A stretch of DNA of 7,807 nucleotides, taken from contig JAVVRI010000135.1 in the NCBI GenBank assembly GCA_036654795.1, positions 1 to 7,807 of the forward strand, read 5' to 3'. The stretch comes from JAVVRI01 sp036654795 (GTDB lineage: Bacteria > Bacteroidota > Bacteroidia > Bacteroidales > Tannerellaceae). The translations under genes were made by a program, and so were the position numbers. The notes beneath the pieces were generated by a model. The model was not told the origin of the DNA. It saw only the letters and a program-made list of their open reading frames with translations, and ran no database searches. Positions 1 to 6,900 of this stretch are shown here, one piece after another (within the stretch, counting starts at the first letter, position 1; every line of letters begins with the position of its first letter).

Positions 1-22
1 TCGGTAACCGTTTTCTATCCAT
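1..22 (-). CDS. Possible 5' end of an unidentified leftward gene (partial)
   Basis: On the minus strand an ATG at 22-20 opens a frame that stays open to the window edge, reading MDRKRLP. About 25 bases upstream of the ATG is a minus-strand TATATTTG, a match to the Bacteroidota TAnnTTTG -7 element, which would leave a leader of roughly 20 nt, close to that of the antiporter gene on the other strand. Seven codons are too few to identify a product or to prove coding. The call rests on the promoter-to-ATG spacing and on the divergent layout. Confidence 0.35.
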
Positions 23-46
23 AACTGTTCTGTTTTAAAGGTGGTA

Positions 47-54
47 CAAATATA
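47..54 (-). promoter_or_regulatory. Bacteroidota -7 promoter element (TATATTTG), leftward
   Basis: The plus strand reads CAAATATA, so the minus strand carries TATATTTG, which fits TAnnTTTG. No convincing TTTG -33 box is present 19-21 bases upstream on that strand, so the promoter is weak or needs an activator if real. It would drive the partial gene at the left edge. Confidence 0.45.
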
Positions 55-70
55 GTAATTTATAACATCA

Positions 71-91
71 TGTCACTAGGTTTTTAGGACA
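71..91. repeat. Imperfect dyad between two divergent promoters
   Basis: TGTC-a-CTA (71-78) is complementary to TAGGACA (85-91), giving seven pairs with one bulged A around a six-base loop. It lies upstream of both -7 elements, near where each -33 region would fall. It could be an operator for a shared regulator. A seven-pair dyad in A/T-rich DNA may also arise by chance, so this is a weak call. Confidence 0.25.
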
Positions 92-119
92 TTGAGCCAC
101 AATATTTAAAATAATTGGC

Positions 120-127
120 TAACTTTG
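120..127 (+). promoter_or_regulatory. Bacteroidota -7 promoter element (TAACTTTG) for the antiporter-kdsB operon
   Basis: TAACTTTG matches TAnnTTTG exactly. Transcription would start around 132-135, giving a leader of about 20 nt before the ATG at 154. The closest TTG upstream (92-94) is about 25 bases away, longer than the usual 19-21, so the -33 box is poor. The element sits downstream of the in-frame TTG at 115, which rules that TTG out as the start codon if this promoter is used. Confidence 0.65.
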
Positions 128-153
128 TCCGTCGAATAAACAATGAAAATAAA

Positions 154-2415
154 ATGTCTAACATACCCTCTTTAATAACAGATCTGGCAATTATACTTGC
201 TTTGGCAGGTATCGTTACGCTGCTTTTTAAGTGGTTAAAGCAGCCGGTGGTGCTGGGATATATTGTTGCCGGTATTCTGGCCGGACCAGCCATCAAGCAA
301 ATTCCTACGGTAACAAACGCTGAGAGCATACAGATATGGGCCGACATAGGCGTAATCTTCCTGCTTTTTGCATTGGGGTTGGACTTCAGCTTCAAAAAAC
401 TGATGAAGGTAGGCGGCACGGCTGTAATTGGTGCCGTCACGATTGTGATCGGTATGATGACGATGGGATATACCGCCGGGCTCTCACTCGGCTGGGGGCA
501 GATGAACAGTCTTTTCCTAGGCGGGATGCTATCCATGTCGTCCACCACCATTATCTTTAAGGCATTCGATGATATGGGCTTGCGCAATCAACGCTTCGCA
601 GGTGTCGTGTTTGGTATTCTGGTGGTAGAAGATCTGTTTGCCGTCTTGCTGATGGTACTGCTCTCCACCTTGGCCGTCAGCAAGCATGTGGAGGGAATGG
701 AGTTGCTGGACAGCGTGATCAAGCTGGGTGTATTCCTGCTCTGCTGTTTTGTTGTTGGGATCTATATAATCCCCTCATTCCTAAAAAAAGCAAAAAGATA
801 TCTTAATGACGAAACACTGCTGATTGTCAGCATCAGCCTCTGTCTGGGGATGGTTATTATGGCGACCCGGGCTGGATTCTCCTCCGCGCTAGGTGCTTTT
901 GTGATGGGCTCTATTCTGGCAGAAACGATCGAGGCCGAGCGTATTGAGCACTTGGTTAAGCCGGTCAAAGATTTGTTTGGCGCCATCTTCTTCGTCTCCG
1001 TCGGTATGCTGATTGACCCGGTCTTGCTCTGGGAGTATAAAATACCCATCCTGATCCTTACCGTTGTCGTGATGGTGGGACAGCTCTTTTTTGCCAGCTT
1101 CGGGGTGTTGCTTTCCGGACAATCGGTCAAGATAGCCATACAATCCGGCTTCTCGCTGGCTCAGATTGGAGAGTTTGCCTTTATCATCGCATCACTCGGT
1201 CTGACTTTAAAGGTGACAGATCATTTCCTCTACCCAATCGTAGTCGCCGTGTCGGTGGTTACCACCTTCTTTACCCCCTATATGATCCGTATGGCCGACC
1301 CGGCCTACAAAGTGGCTGAGCGAATCATGCCCCACTCGTGGATGCGTTTTTTGGAACGATATACCTCCGGTTCGAACACCATCCGTCAAAAAAGTGCATG
1401 GGACAAACTGCTAAAAGCACTCGTGCGCATTGTCAGCACCTACACAGCCGTTACGCTGGTGATGATCTTTATCTGGTTAGAGGTAGCAGCACCCTTTATC
1501 ATCAATGAGCTGCCGGGAATACAAGGCGAAATTATCTCATTGGCGCTTATCTTGTTGCTTATTTCGCCCCTACTGCGGGCTATTATGATGAAAAAAAATC
1601 ATTCAGAAGAATACCAGCAATTGTGGCATGACAACAAATATAACCGCGGGCCACTCGTGTCGCTCATCATCCTGCGCATCCTGCTTTGCATCGGATTAGT
1701 GATGCTACCGGTAGCCAATCTGCTGAATATGGCACTAGTCATAGCGCTCGCCATAGCTGCCACTGTGATTGCCCTCGTCATCTTCTCGAAACGCCTAAAA
1801 AAGCATTCCATCCAAATGGAGCGCCATTTCTTTAGCAACCTAACCGCTCGAGAAGAGGAGTACGAACGCCGCGCCCCCATCAAGCAACGCTTTGCCAACC
1901 ACATGCTGGAACGAGACCTCCACTTAGCAGACTATGAGATACGCCAAACATCGCCCAGCGTGGGACATACACTTAAAGAACTAAACTTCCGCCAGAAATG
2001 TAACGTCAACGTAGTAACCATCGTTCGCGGCGAGCGGCGCATCAACATCCCGGGTGGCGAAGAGCGCCTCTACCCCTTCGACAAGCTAGTGGTAGTGGGT
2101 GCAGACAGCGATCTGGAAAAGTTTCACAATTATATAGAAGAACGTTATCGACTCTCCAACACACAACATCAGGAGAGCAACGAGGTGAACATGGAACAGT
2201 TCGTCATCGTGGAAGGATCGAACCTTATTGGCCGTACAATACTGGAATCCGGCATACGCGACCGCGCCGCCTGTCTGGTGATTGGTATTGAACGCGGAGC
2301 AACCTCCATTAAGAATCCACCGCCCACCACCCTATTCGAGGAGGGCGACATTGTTTGGATAGTAGGCGAACACGACAAAGTGTTGAGCCTGAGCGAAGGT
2401 AATACAGTTTATTAA
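154..2415 (+). CDS. CPA2-family cation:proton antiporter with tandem TrkA_C domains (Kef-like)
   Basis: This inner-membrane protein of 753 residues probably exchanges K+ or Na+ for protons. Residues 5-385 form the Na+/H+ exchanger (CPA2) fold. It shows the GVIFLLFALGLDFS helix (66-79), an E159-D160 pair where CPA2 proteins carry the ion-binding Asp, and the family signature SLAQIGEFAFI (334-344). A second hydrophobic block of about four helices follows (428-545). After a basic linker come two cytoplasmic TrkA_C/RCK_C modules, about 585-663 and 676-750. There is no TrkA_N Rossmann nucleotide-binding domain, unlike KefB and KefC. The ATG at 154 is chosen because a TTG 13 codons upstream precedes the likely promoter and adds a basic, non-hydrophobic stretch. 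It is the first gene of a probable operon with kdsB. Family assignment is firm; the ion transported is unknown. Confidence 0.93.
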   Translation: MSNIPSLITDLAIILALAGIVTLLFKWLKQPVVLGYIVAGILAGPAIKQIPTVTNAESIQIWADIGVIFLLFALGLDFSFKKLMKVGGTAVIGAVTIVIGMMTMGYTAGLSLGWGQMNSLFLGGMLSMSSTTIIFKAFDDMGLRNQRFAGVVFGILVVEDLFAVLLMVLLSTLAVSKHVEGMELLDSVIKLGVFLLCCFVVGIYIIPSFLKKAKRYLNDETLLIVSISLCLGMVIMATRAGFSSALGAFVMGSILAETIEAERIEHLVKPVKDLFGAIFFVSVGMLIDPVLLWEYKIPILILTVVVMVGQLFFASFGVLLSGQSVKIAIQSGFSLAQIGEFAFIIASLGLTLKVTDHFLYPIVVAVSVVTTFFTPYMIRMADPAYKVAERIMPHSWMRFLERYTSGSNTIRQKSAWDKLLKALVRIVSTYTAVTLVMIFIWLEVAAPFIINELPGIQGEIISLALILLLISPLLRAIMMKKNHSEEYQQLWHDNKYNRGPLVSLIILRILLCIGLVMLPVANLLNMALVIALAIAATVIALVIFSKRLKKHSIQMERHFFSNLTAREEEYERRAPIKQRFANHMLERDLHLADYEIRQTSPSVGHTLKELNFRQKCNVNVVTIVRGERRINIPGGEERLYPFDKLVVVGADSDLEKFHNYIEERYRLSNTQHQESNEVNMEQFVIVEGSNLIGRTILESGIRDRAACLVIGIERGATSIKNPPPTTLFEEGDIVWIVGEHDKVLSLSEGNTVY

Positions 2416-2429
2416 AAAGCAGAAAAGAC

Positions 2430-3179
2430 ATGAAGTTTATAGGAATAATTCCCGCACGTTACGCCTCAACCCGCTTCCCGGGTAAGCCACTGGCCGACAT
2501 GGCCGGCAAACCAATGATACAACGCGTTTACGAACAGGTAGAGGGTTGCTTGGACGCTGTATGCGTAGCTACGGACGACGTTCGCATTGAGGCGGCCGTA
2601 CACGCCTTCGGTGGCCAGGTAGTGATGACCTCCGATCAACACCGTAGCGGTACAGACCGCTGCTTTGAAGCCTACTGTAAAGCCGGATCCGGCTACGACG
2701 TAGTGGTAAACATACAAGGCGACGAGCCCTTTATCCAACCGGAACAGATAGAAGTGCTCAAAGCCTGCTTCGCCGACAGCAGCGTGCAAATTGCCACCCT
2801 CGTAAAGCCCTTCCGTCCGGAGGATGATTTCGAGACCATGCTCTTCAACGCCAACACACCGAAGGTTGTGCTCAATAAGGACAACGAAGCAATGTACTTC
2901 AGCCGTTCCATCATCCCCTATCTGCGTGGTAAGAAGCATACCGAATGGTTGCCCAACCACACCTACTACAAACACATCGGCCTCTACGCCTACCGCGCCG
3001 ACACCTTGCAAGAGATCACCAGGTTACCCCAGTCTCCACTCGAACTGGCTGAAAGTCTTGAGCAACTCCGCTGGCTGGAGAATGGATACAAAATCAAGGT
3101 TGGCATTACTTCTCAGGAGACAATCGGCATCGATACCCCTGATGATATGGAACGAGCGCTCAAGTTTTTGACTCGCTAA
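2430..3179 (+). CDS. kdsB: 3-deoxy-manno-octulosonate cytidylyltransferase (CMP-Kdo synthetase)
   Basis: KdsB is a cytosolic enzyme that joins CTP and Kdo to give CMP-Kdo and pyrophosphate, activating the sugar that links lipid A to the lipopolysaccharide core. At 249 residues it has the usual length. The N-terminal nucleotide-binding motif IIPARYASTRFPGKPL (6-21) includes R10, R15 and K19. Further landmarks are the DQHRSGTDR segment (69-77), the metal-binding NIQGDEPF (94-101) and the late GIDTPDD (233-239), all typical of KdsB rather than of other sugar-nucleotide transferases. The ATG lies 14 nt after the antiporter stop with no promoter or terminator between, so the two are probably co-transcribed. 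The region before the start is A-rich (AGAAAAG) with no strong Shine-Dalgarno. The gene ends shortly before a bidirectional terminator. Confidence 0.97.
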   Translation: MKFIGIIPARYASTRFPGKPLADMAGKPMIQRVYEQVEGCLDAVCVATDDVRIEAAVHAFGGQVVMTSDQHRSGTDRCFEAYCKAGSGYDVVVNIQGDEPFIQPEQIEVLKACFADSSVQIATLVKPFRPEDDFETMLFNANTPKVVLNKDNEAMYFSRSIIPYLRGKKHTEWLPNHTYYKHIGLYAYRADTLQEITRLPQSPLELAESLEQLRWLENGYKIKVGITSQETIGIDTPDDMERALKFLTR

Positions 3180-3198
3180 TCCCCCCAAAGGATGTATA

Positions 3199-3250
3199 AA
3201 AAGGAAATGGCACATCGGCGAGAAGTCTCGCTAATGTGCCATTTCCTTTT
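3199..3250. terminator. Bidirectional intrinsic terminator between kdsB and yidC
   Basis: A perfect 17-bp outer stem (3199-3215 with 3234-3250) is capped, after a two-base internal mismatch on each side, by a 5-bp inner stem GCGAG/CTCGC (3218-3222 with 3227-3231) and a four-base loop. The outer stem begins with an A tract and ends in TTTT, so each strand has a run of T at its 3' side. It sits between two convergent genes, as expected for a shared terminator: about 20 nt after the kdsB stop and 28 nt beyond the yidC stop. Confidence 0.88.
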
Positions 3251-3261
3251 GTGTATAAATT

Positions 3262-3278
3262 AGACAGAGTAACTGTCT
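3262..3278 (-). terminator. Small hairpin at the yidC stop codon
   Basis: AGACAG (3262-3267) pairs with CTGTCT (3273-3278) around a five-base loop, and the inverted repeat overlaps the last base of the yidC TAA stop codon. No T run follows on the minus strand, only A/T-rich sequence leading into the larger hairpin at 3199-3250. It may assist termination or protect the 3' end of the mRNA, or it may be a chance structure. Confidence 0.3.
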
Positions 3279-5182
3279 TATCGTTTACCTTTTGTAGATT
3301 GTGCTTTCTTCTGCTGTTCCTGAGCAGCCTTTTGAGCCTCTTCCAAACGTTTCATAAAGCCGGACTTCGGTTTGGCCGGTTTCTTTTTGTTTGCCTCCAG
3401 TTTGGCCAACAGCTTATCTTCGTTAATGGTGTAACGGAAGATCAGCGTCTGAACAATCGTGATCAAGGTCGAGATAAAGTAATAATAACTCAACCCGGAC
3501 GCATTCTGGTTAAAGAATACAAGGAACATAAGCGGCATCGTATACATCATTATCTTCATACCCGGCATCTGTTGTTGACCTGTGTTCGTCATGTCCATAT
3601 TGAACTTGGTATAAACAATGTTCGTTATGGTCATCAACAAGCAGAACAAACTGATATGATTACCGAAATAAGGAGTGATGATAGGTATGTAGGTCGTCCA
3701 ACTCACAATGGCATCATAAGTAGACAAGTCATGCGCCCAAAGGAAACTCTGATGGCGCAGCTCGATAGCCGATGGGAAGAACATATACATAGCAATCAAA
3801 ATAGGCATCTGAAGCAGCATCGGCAAGCATCCACTCATCGGACTGGCTCCCGCCCGGCTGTATAACTCCATCGTAGCCTTCTGACGTTCCAACGCCTTCT
3901 CCTGTCCGGGGAATTTAGCGTTAATCTCTTCCACCTGTGGACGGAGTACACGCATCTTAGCCGAAGAGATATAAGACTTGTAGGTCAGCGGGAAGAGGAG
4001 CGTCTTAACAATCAGCGTCAAGAGGAAGATAATCACCCCGTAATTACCAATATAATTACCTAGGAAGTCGAATAACGGAATAATAAAGTACTGATTGATA
4101 TAGCGAAACACACTGGCACCCAGCGGAACCAATTTCTCCAAATCCAATTGTTTATCGGCCGCCACACCCTTGTCGTACGACTTCATCAGCTCGAACTTAT
4201 TCGGACCTAAATAGAAGCGGAACGCAGTAGCCTCCTTCCCTTGCAGGTCGAAGGGTAACGTAGTGGTAGTCTTAAATTCCTTCAAGAAACCCTCTTCCGT
4301 CAGCAGCTTCGAGTCGAGGTTCGTACCTTCAAATCCAGCCTCCGTAATCAGTACCGTAGAGAAGAACTTATTCTTATAACCAACCCAACGCAAACGGTTT
4401 GCCACCTGCTTGCTTTCATCATTCATCTCGCTCAGGTACTCTACGTCATCGGCTAGGAACTTGTAGTAAAGACCGGTATATTGGTCTTCAAACTTGCGTC
4501 CTTTCTCCTGCTGGCGTATTTTTTGCTTCCATACCAGATCGAGGCTGTTGGTGTTTGGTGACAATACACCGTTAAGACCTGTACCCTGAATGGTGTATTG
4601 CACCATGTAATCATCCGGTTTAAGGCTATAAGTAAAATCGAGATGACGACCTTCACCGGCATCCAGACGCATCACGACTGAGTTTGGATCGTTTCCTTTC
4701 ACAGGGGTAAAGTAAAGATCGCCGGTATTTATTACGCGATTGTCCGCCGTAACAAGTGTAAAGTCAAACGAAGACTCTTTTCCTTCGAACAAGATCAGTG
4801 GCTTAGCATCATAAGTAACATACTTCTTCAAGCGAGCATACGCTACGCGTCCACCCTTGTTGCTTACGCGAACCTCCACCAAGTCGTTTTCAAGTACAGT
4901 TGTTTCGTCTGCTCCTGTCATAGCATTTGCAAAAACGCCATAACTTTGTTGCAACAAAGCTGCACGAACAGAGTCGGGTTTATTTAACAAGGAGTCAGCA
5001 GCAATGCTATTCTCCACCTCTTCCGTCTTTAGTTCCGCCTGACGGGTTGTCTCAATTCTTGCAATTGAGTCCTGATAACGGCGTTGCGCTTCGAGTTGCT
5101 CAGACGAAGGTTGATTCAACCAGCTGAAAGCAAACAGAACGACTCCAATAAGTAAGAAACCTATTATTGTGTTTTTATCCAT
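3278..5182 (-). CDS. yidC: Membrane protein insertase YidC (Oxa1 family)
   Basis: YidC inserts and folds inner-membrane proteins, alone or with SecYEG. The 634-residue product has the Gram-negative layout: an N-terminal membrane anchor (5-21), a large periplasmic domain (about 60-350) and the conserved Oxa1/YidC core (about 360-585). Core landmarks are the second helix IIFLLTLIVKTLLFPLT (384-400), the cytoplasmic hairpin (about 402-445), and SPMSGCLPMLLQMPILIAMY (447-466), followed by the last helices. The C-terminal tail (590-634) is rich in Lys and Ala and is probably a cytoplasmic ribosome-contact region. K393 lies where E. coli (R366) and Bacillus proteins have the groove arginine. The ATG follows the pyrG stop by 11 nt, so the two are probably one operon. 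The leader is A/T-rich without a Shine-Dalgarno. Confidence 0.97.
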   Translation of the reverse strand: MDKNTIIGFLLIGVVLFAFSWLNQPSSEQLEAQRRYQDSIARIETTRQAELKTEEVENSIAADSLLNKPDSVRAALLQQSYGVFANAMTGADETTVLENDLVEVRVSNKGGRVAYARLKKYVTYDAKPLILFEGKESSFDFTLVTADNRVINTGDLYFTPVKGNDPNSVVMRLDAGEGRHLDFTYSLKPDDYMVQYTIQGTGLNGVLSPNTNSLDLVWKQKIRQQEKGRKFEDQYTGLYYKFLADDVEYLSEMNDESKQVANRLRWVGYKNKFFSTVLITEAGFEGTNLDSKLLTEEGFLKEFKTTTTLPFDLQGKEATAFRFYLGPNKFELMKSYDKGVAADKQLDLEKLVPLGASVFRYINQYFIIPLFDFLGNYIGNYGVIIFLLTLIVKTLLFPLTYKSYISSAKMRVLRPQVEEINAKFPGQEKALERQKATMELYSRAGASPMSGCLPMLLQMPILIAMYMFFPSAIELRHQSFLWAHDLSTYDAIVSWTTYIPIITPYFGNHISLFCLLMTITNIVYTKFNMDMTNTGQQQMPGMKIMMYTMPLMFLVFFNQNASGLSYYYFISTLITIVQTLIFRYTINEDKLLAKLEANKKKPAKPKSGFMKRLEEAQKAAQEQQKKAQSTKGKR

Positions 5183-5193
5183 CTATTACTATT

Positions 5194-6798
5194 TTATTTA
5201 TGATCTATTGCCGCCTTCACAAAGCTGACGAATAGAGGGTTAGGATTTACTACGGTACTGTTGTATTCCGGATGAAACTGCACACCAACAAACCATTTCA
5301 ACGTAGGTATCTCTACTACTTCTACCAGACTTGTTTCCGGGTTCTCACCTGTACACTCCATGCCGGCTGCTTCGAACTGCGCACGATACTGACTATTAAA
5401 CTCAAACCGATGGCGATGACGCTCCTGAATCAGCTCCTTACCATAAGCAGCAAAGGATTTTGATCCGGCTTTTAGGGCACAGTCGAATGAACCAAGACGC
5501 ATTGAGCCTCCCATATTCGTTATATTCTTCTGTTCTTCCATCAGGTCGATCACTTTATAGTTCGAGCTAGGCTCCATCTCCGTTGAGTTGGCATCCTTCC
5601 AGCCCATAACATTGCGAGCATACTCAATCACCATACATTGCATACCCAAACAGATACCCAAGCAAGGCACATTGTTTTCGCGTGCATACTTAATGGCCGA
5701 GAATTTGCCTTCAATGCCCCGTTGTCCAAATCCCGGAGCAATCAGCAGACCGTCCATATCGGCAAGCAGTTCGGCAGCATTGCTGTCGTTCAACTTCTCT
5801 GAATGGAAGAGGTGCAAATCCAGTTTACGATCATTATAGATGGCAGCCTGAAGCAGAGACTCGTCGATTGATTTGTAAGCATCCTGAAGTTCTACATATT
5901 TGCCTACCAGACCGATTTTCACCGTTTCCGTAGCGTTCGCTTTCCTTTGCAAGAACTCCTTCCAAGGCTTCATCTCCGGCGTAGGGCCAACTTCCAAACC
6001 CATCTTTTTAAGGATAGTTACGTCCATCTGCTGCTTTTGTAGGCGCAGGGGTACTTCGTAGATGGTAGGCACGTCGACAGACTGTACCACAGCCTCTTCG
6101 GCCACATTACAGAAGAGAGCTACTTTATGCAGCAGCTCTTTGTTCAGCAAGTGCTCGGTACGCAGCACCAGCACATCCGGCTGAATACCCAACTCCTGCA
6201 ACTGCTTCACGGAGTGTTGCGTGGGCTTTGTTTTAAATTCTTTTGCTGCAGCAATGTAAGGCACATAAGTAAGATGTACACATATACAATTCCTACCCAT
6301 TTCCCACTTCAGCTGACGTACGCTTTCAATGAAAGGAAGAGACTCAATGTCGCCTACCGTTCCACCAATTTCAGTAATCACAAAATCGAACTTATACTTA
6401 GAACCAAGCAATTTTACATTGCGTTTGATTTCGTCCGTAATGTGAGGAACTACTTGTACGGTTTTACCGAGATAGTCTCCTTTACGTTCTTTGTTAATTA
6501 CGCTCTGATAGATGCGTCCGGTCGTAATGTTATTCGCCCGTGTTGTCTGCATGTTTAGAAAACGCTCATAATGCCCTAAGTCCAAATCCGCTTCGTGTCC
6601 GTCAACGGTCACGTAACATTCACCATGTTCATACGGGTTAAGAGTCCCCGGATCAATATTGATGTATGGATCAAACTTTTGGATGGTCACTTTATAGCCT
6701 CTTGCTTGAAGTAATTTACCCAAAGATGCGGAAATAATACCCTTTCCTAAAGAAGAGACTACACCGCCCGTAACGAAGATGTACTTTGTATCTGCCAC
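5194..6798 (-). CDS. pyrG: CTP synthase (glutamine-hydrolysing)
   Basis: PyrG converts UTP to CTP using ATP and glutamine-derived ammonia, the last step of de novo pyrimidine nucleotide synthesis. The 534 residues match the family length. The N-terminal synthetase domain (1-270) has the phosphate-binding loop GGVVSSLGKG (11-20) and the ITEIGGTVGDIES segment (141-153). The C-terminal class I glutamine amidotransferase domain (about 290-530) has the oxyanion region APGFGQRG (354-361), nucleophile C383 in GICLGMQ, and H509 and E511 completing the triad in FHPE. The start is GTG: the upstream frame reaches a TAA after four codons with no ATG, and the family-typical N-terminus (KYIFVTGG) follows directly. 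No Shine-Dalgarno is visible. It is the first gene of a probable pyrG-yidC operon. Confidence 0.98.
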   Translation of the reverse strand: MADTKYIFVTGGVVSSLGKGIISASLGKLLQARGYKVTIQKFDPYINIDPGTLNPYEHGECYVTVDGHEADLDLGHYERFLNMQTTRANNITTGRIYQSVINKERKGDYLGKTVQVVPHITDEIKRNVKLLGSKYKFDFVITEIGGTVGDIESLPFIESVRQLKWEMGRNCICVHLTYVPYIAAAKEFKTKPTQHSVKQLQELGIQPDVLVLRTEHLLNKELLHKVALFCNVAEEAVVQSVDVPTIYEVPLRLQKQQMDVTILKKMGLEVGPTPEMKPWKEFLQRKANATETVKIGLVGKYVELQDAYKSIDESLLQAAIYNDRKLDLHLFHSEKLNDSNAAELLADMDGLLIAPGFGQRGIEGKFSAIKYARENNVPCLGICLGMQCMVIEYARNVMGWKDANSTEMEPSSNYKVIDLMEEQKNITNMGGSMRLGSFDCALKAGSKSFAAYGKELIQERHRHRFEFNSQYRAQFEAAGMECTGENPETSLVEVVEIPTLKWFVGVQFHPEYNSTVVNPNPLFVSFVKAAIDHK

Positions 6799-6821
6799 GA
6801 TAGTAATATTTTAGTTGTCTT

Positions 6822-6839
6822 TTAAATGCAAGCTTCCAT
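6822..6839 (-). other. Possible leader mini-ORF upstream of pyrG (MEACI)
   Basis: Downstream of the TACCTTTG element the minus strand contains an ATG (6839-6837) followed by four codons and TAA, in a different frame from pyrG. If transcription starts about seven bases after the -7 element, this would be the first ATG of the mRNA, 23 nt before the pyrG GTG. There is no evidence that it is translated. Confidence 0.2.
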
Positions 6840-6849
6840 TTCGAAACCG

Positions 6850-6857
6850 CAAAGGTA
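6850..6857 (-). promoter_or_regulatory. Bacteroidota -7 promoter element (TACCTTTG) for pyrG-yidC
   Basis: The plus strand reads CAAAGGTA, so the minus strand has TACCTTTG, an exact TAnnTTTG match, between nfeD and pyrG. The predicted start near 6843 gives a leader of about 45 nt. No clear TTTG -33 box is seen at the usual spacing. I see no intrinsic terminator between nfeD and this element, so some read-through from nfeD is possible. Confidence 0.65.
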
Positions 6858-6900
6858 ATTATTTTAGCTGACTCTTGATGCCATCTAACGATATTTATGT

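Noticed and set aside
115..153. TTG start extending the antiporter by 13 residues (MANFVRRINNENK)
   Set aside because: The TTG overlaps the promoter region and lies upstream of the TAACTTTG -7 element, so it would not be in the mRNA. The ATG at 154 puts the first membrane helix at the expected position.
143..175. Ten-codon out-of-frame ATG ORF overlapping the antiporter start (MKIKCLTYPL)
   Set aside because: It is very short, in A-rich DNA where such frames are common, and has no supporting signal. Overlap with the true start alone does not make it a control element.
84..587. 167-residue minus-strand ORF opposite the antiporter gene
   Set aside because: It lies on the strand opposite a clearly recognisable transporter, its composition reflects antisense of hydrophobic codons, and it matches no family I recognise.
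2466..3011. 181-residue minus-strand ORF inside kdsB
   Set aside because: It is an antisense shadow of a well-conserved kdsB frame with no promoter or recognisable domain.
3236..3865. 209-residue plus-strand ORF starting in the terminator and running antisense to yidC
   Set aside because: Its start is inside the terminator hairpin and its sequence is the complement of conserved yidC coding sequence. No TAnnTTTG element precedes it.
6127..6558. 143-residue plus-strand ORF inside pyrG
   Set aside because: It is antisense to the conserved synthetase domain of pyrG and has no start signal or known motif.
6824..6841. AAATG/CATTT inverted repeat with a central AAGCTT in the pyrG leader
   Set aside because: Only five pairs flank an eight-base centre with a mismatch, too weak for an attenuator or riboswitch, and no T run follows.
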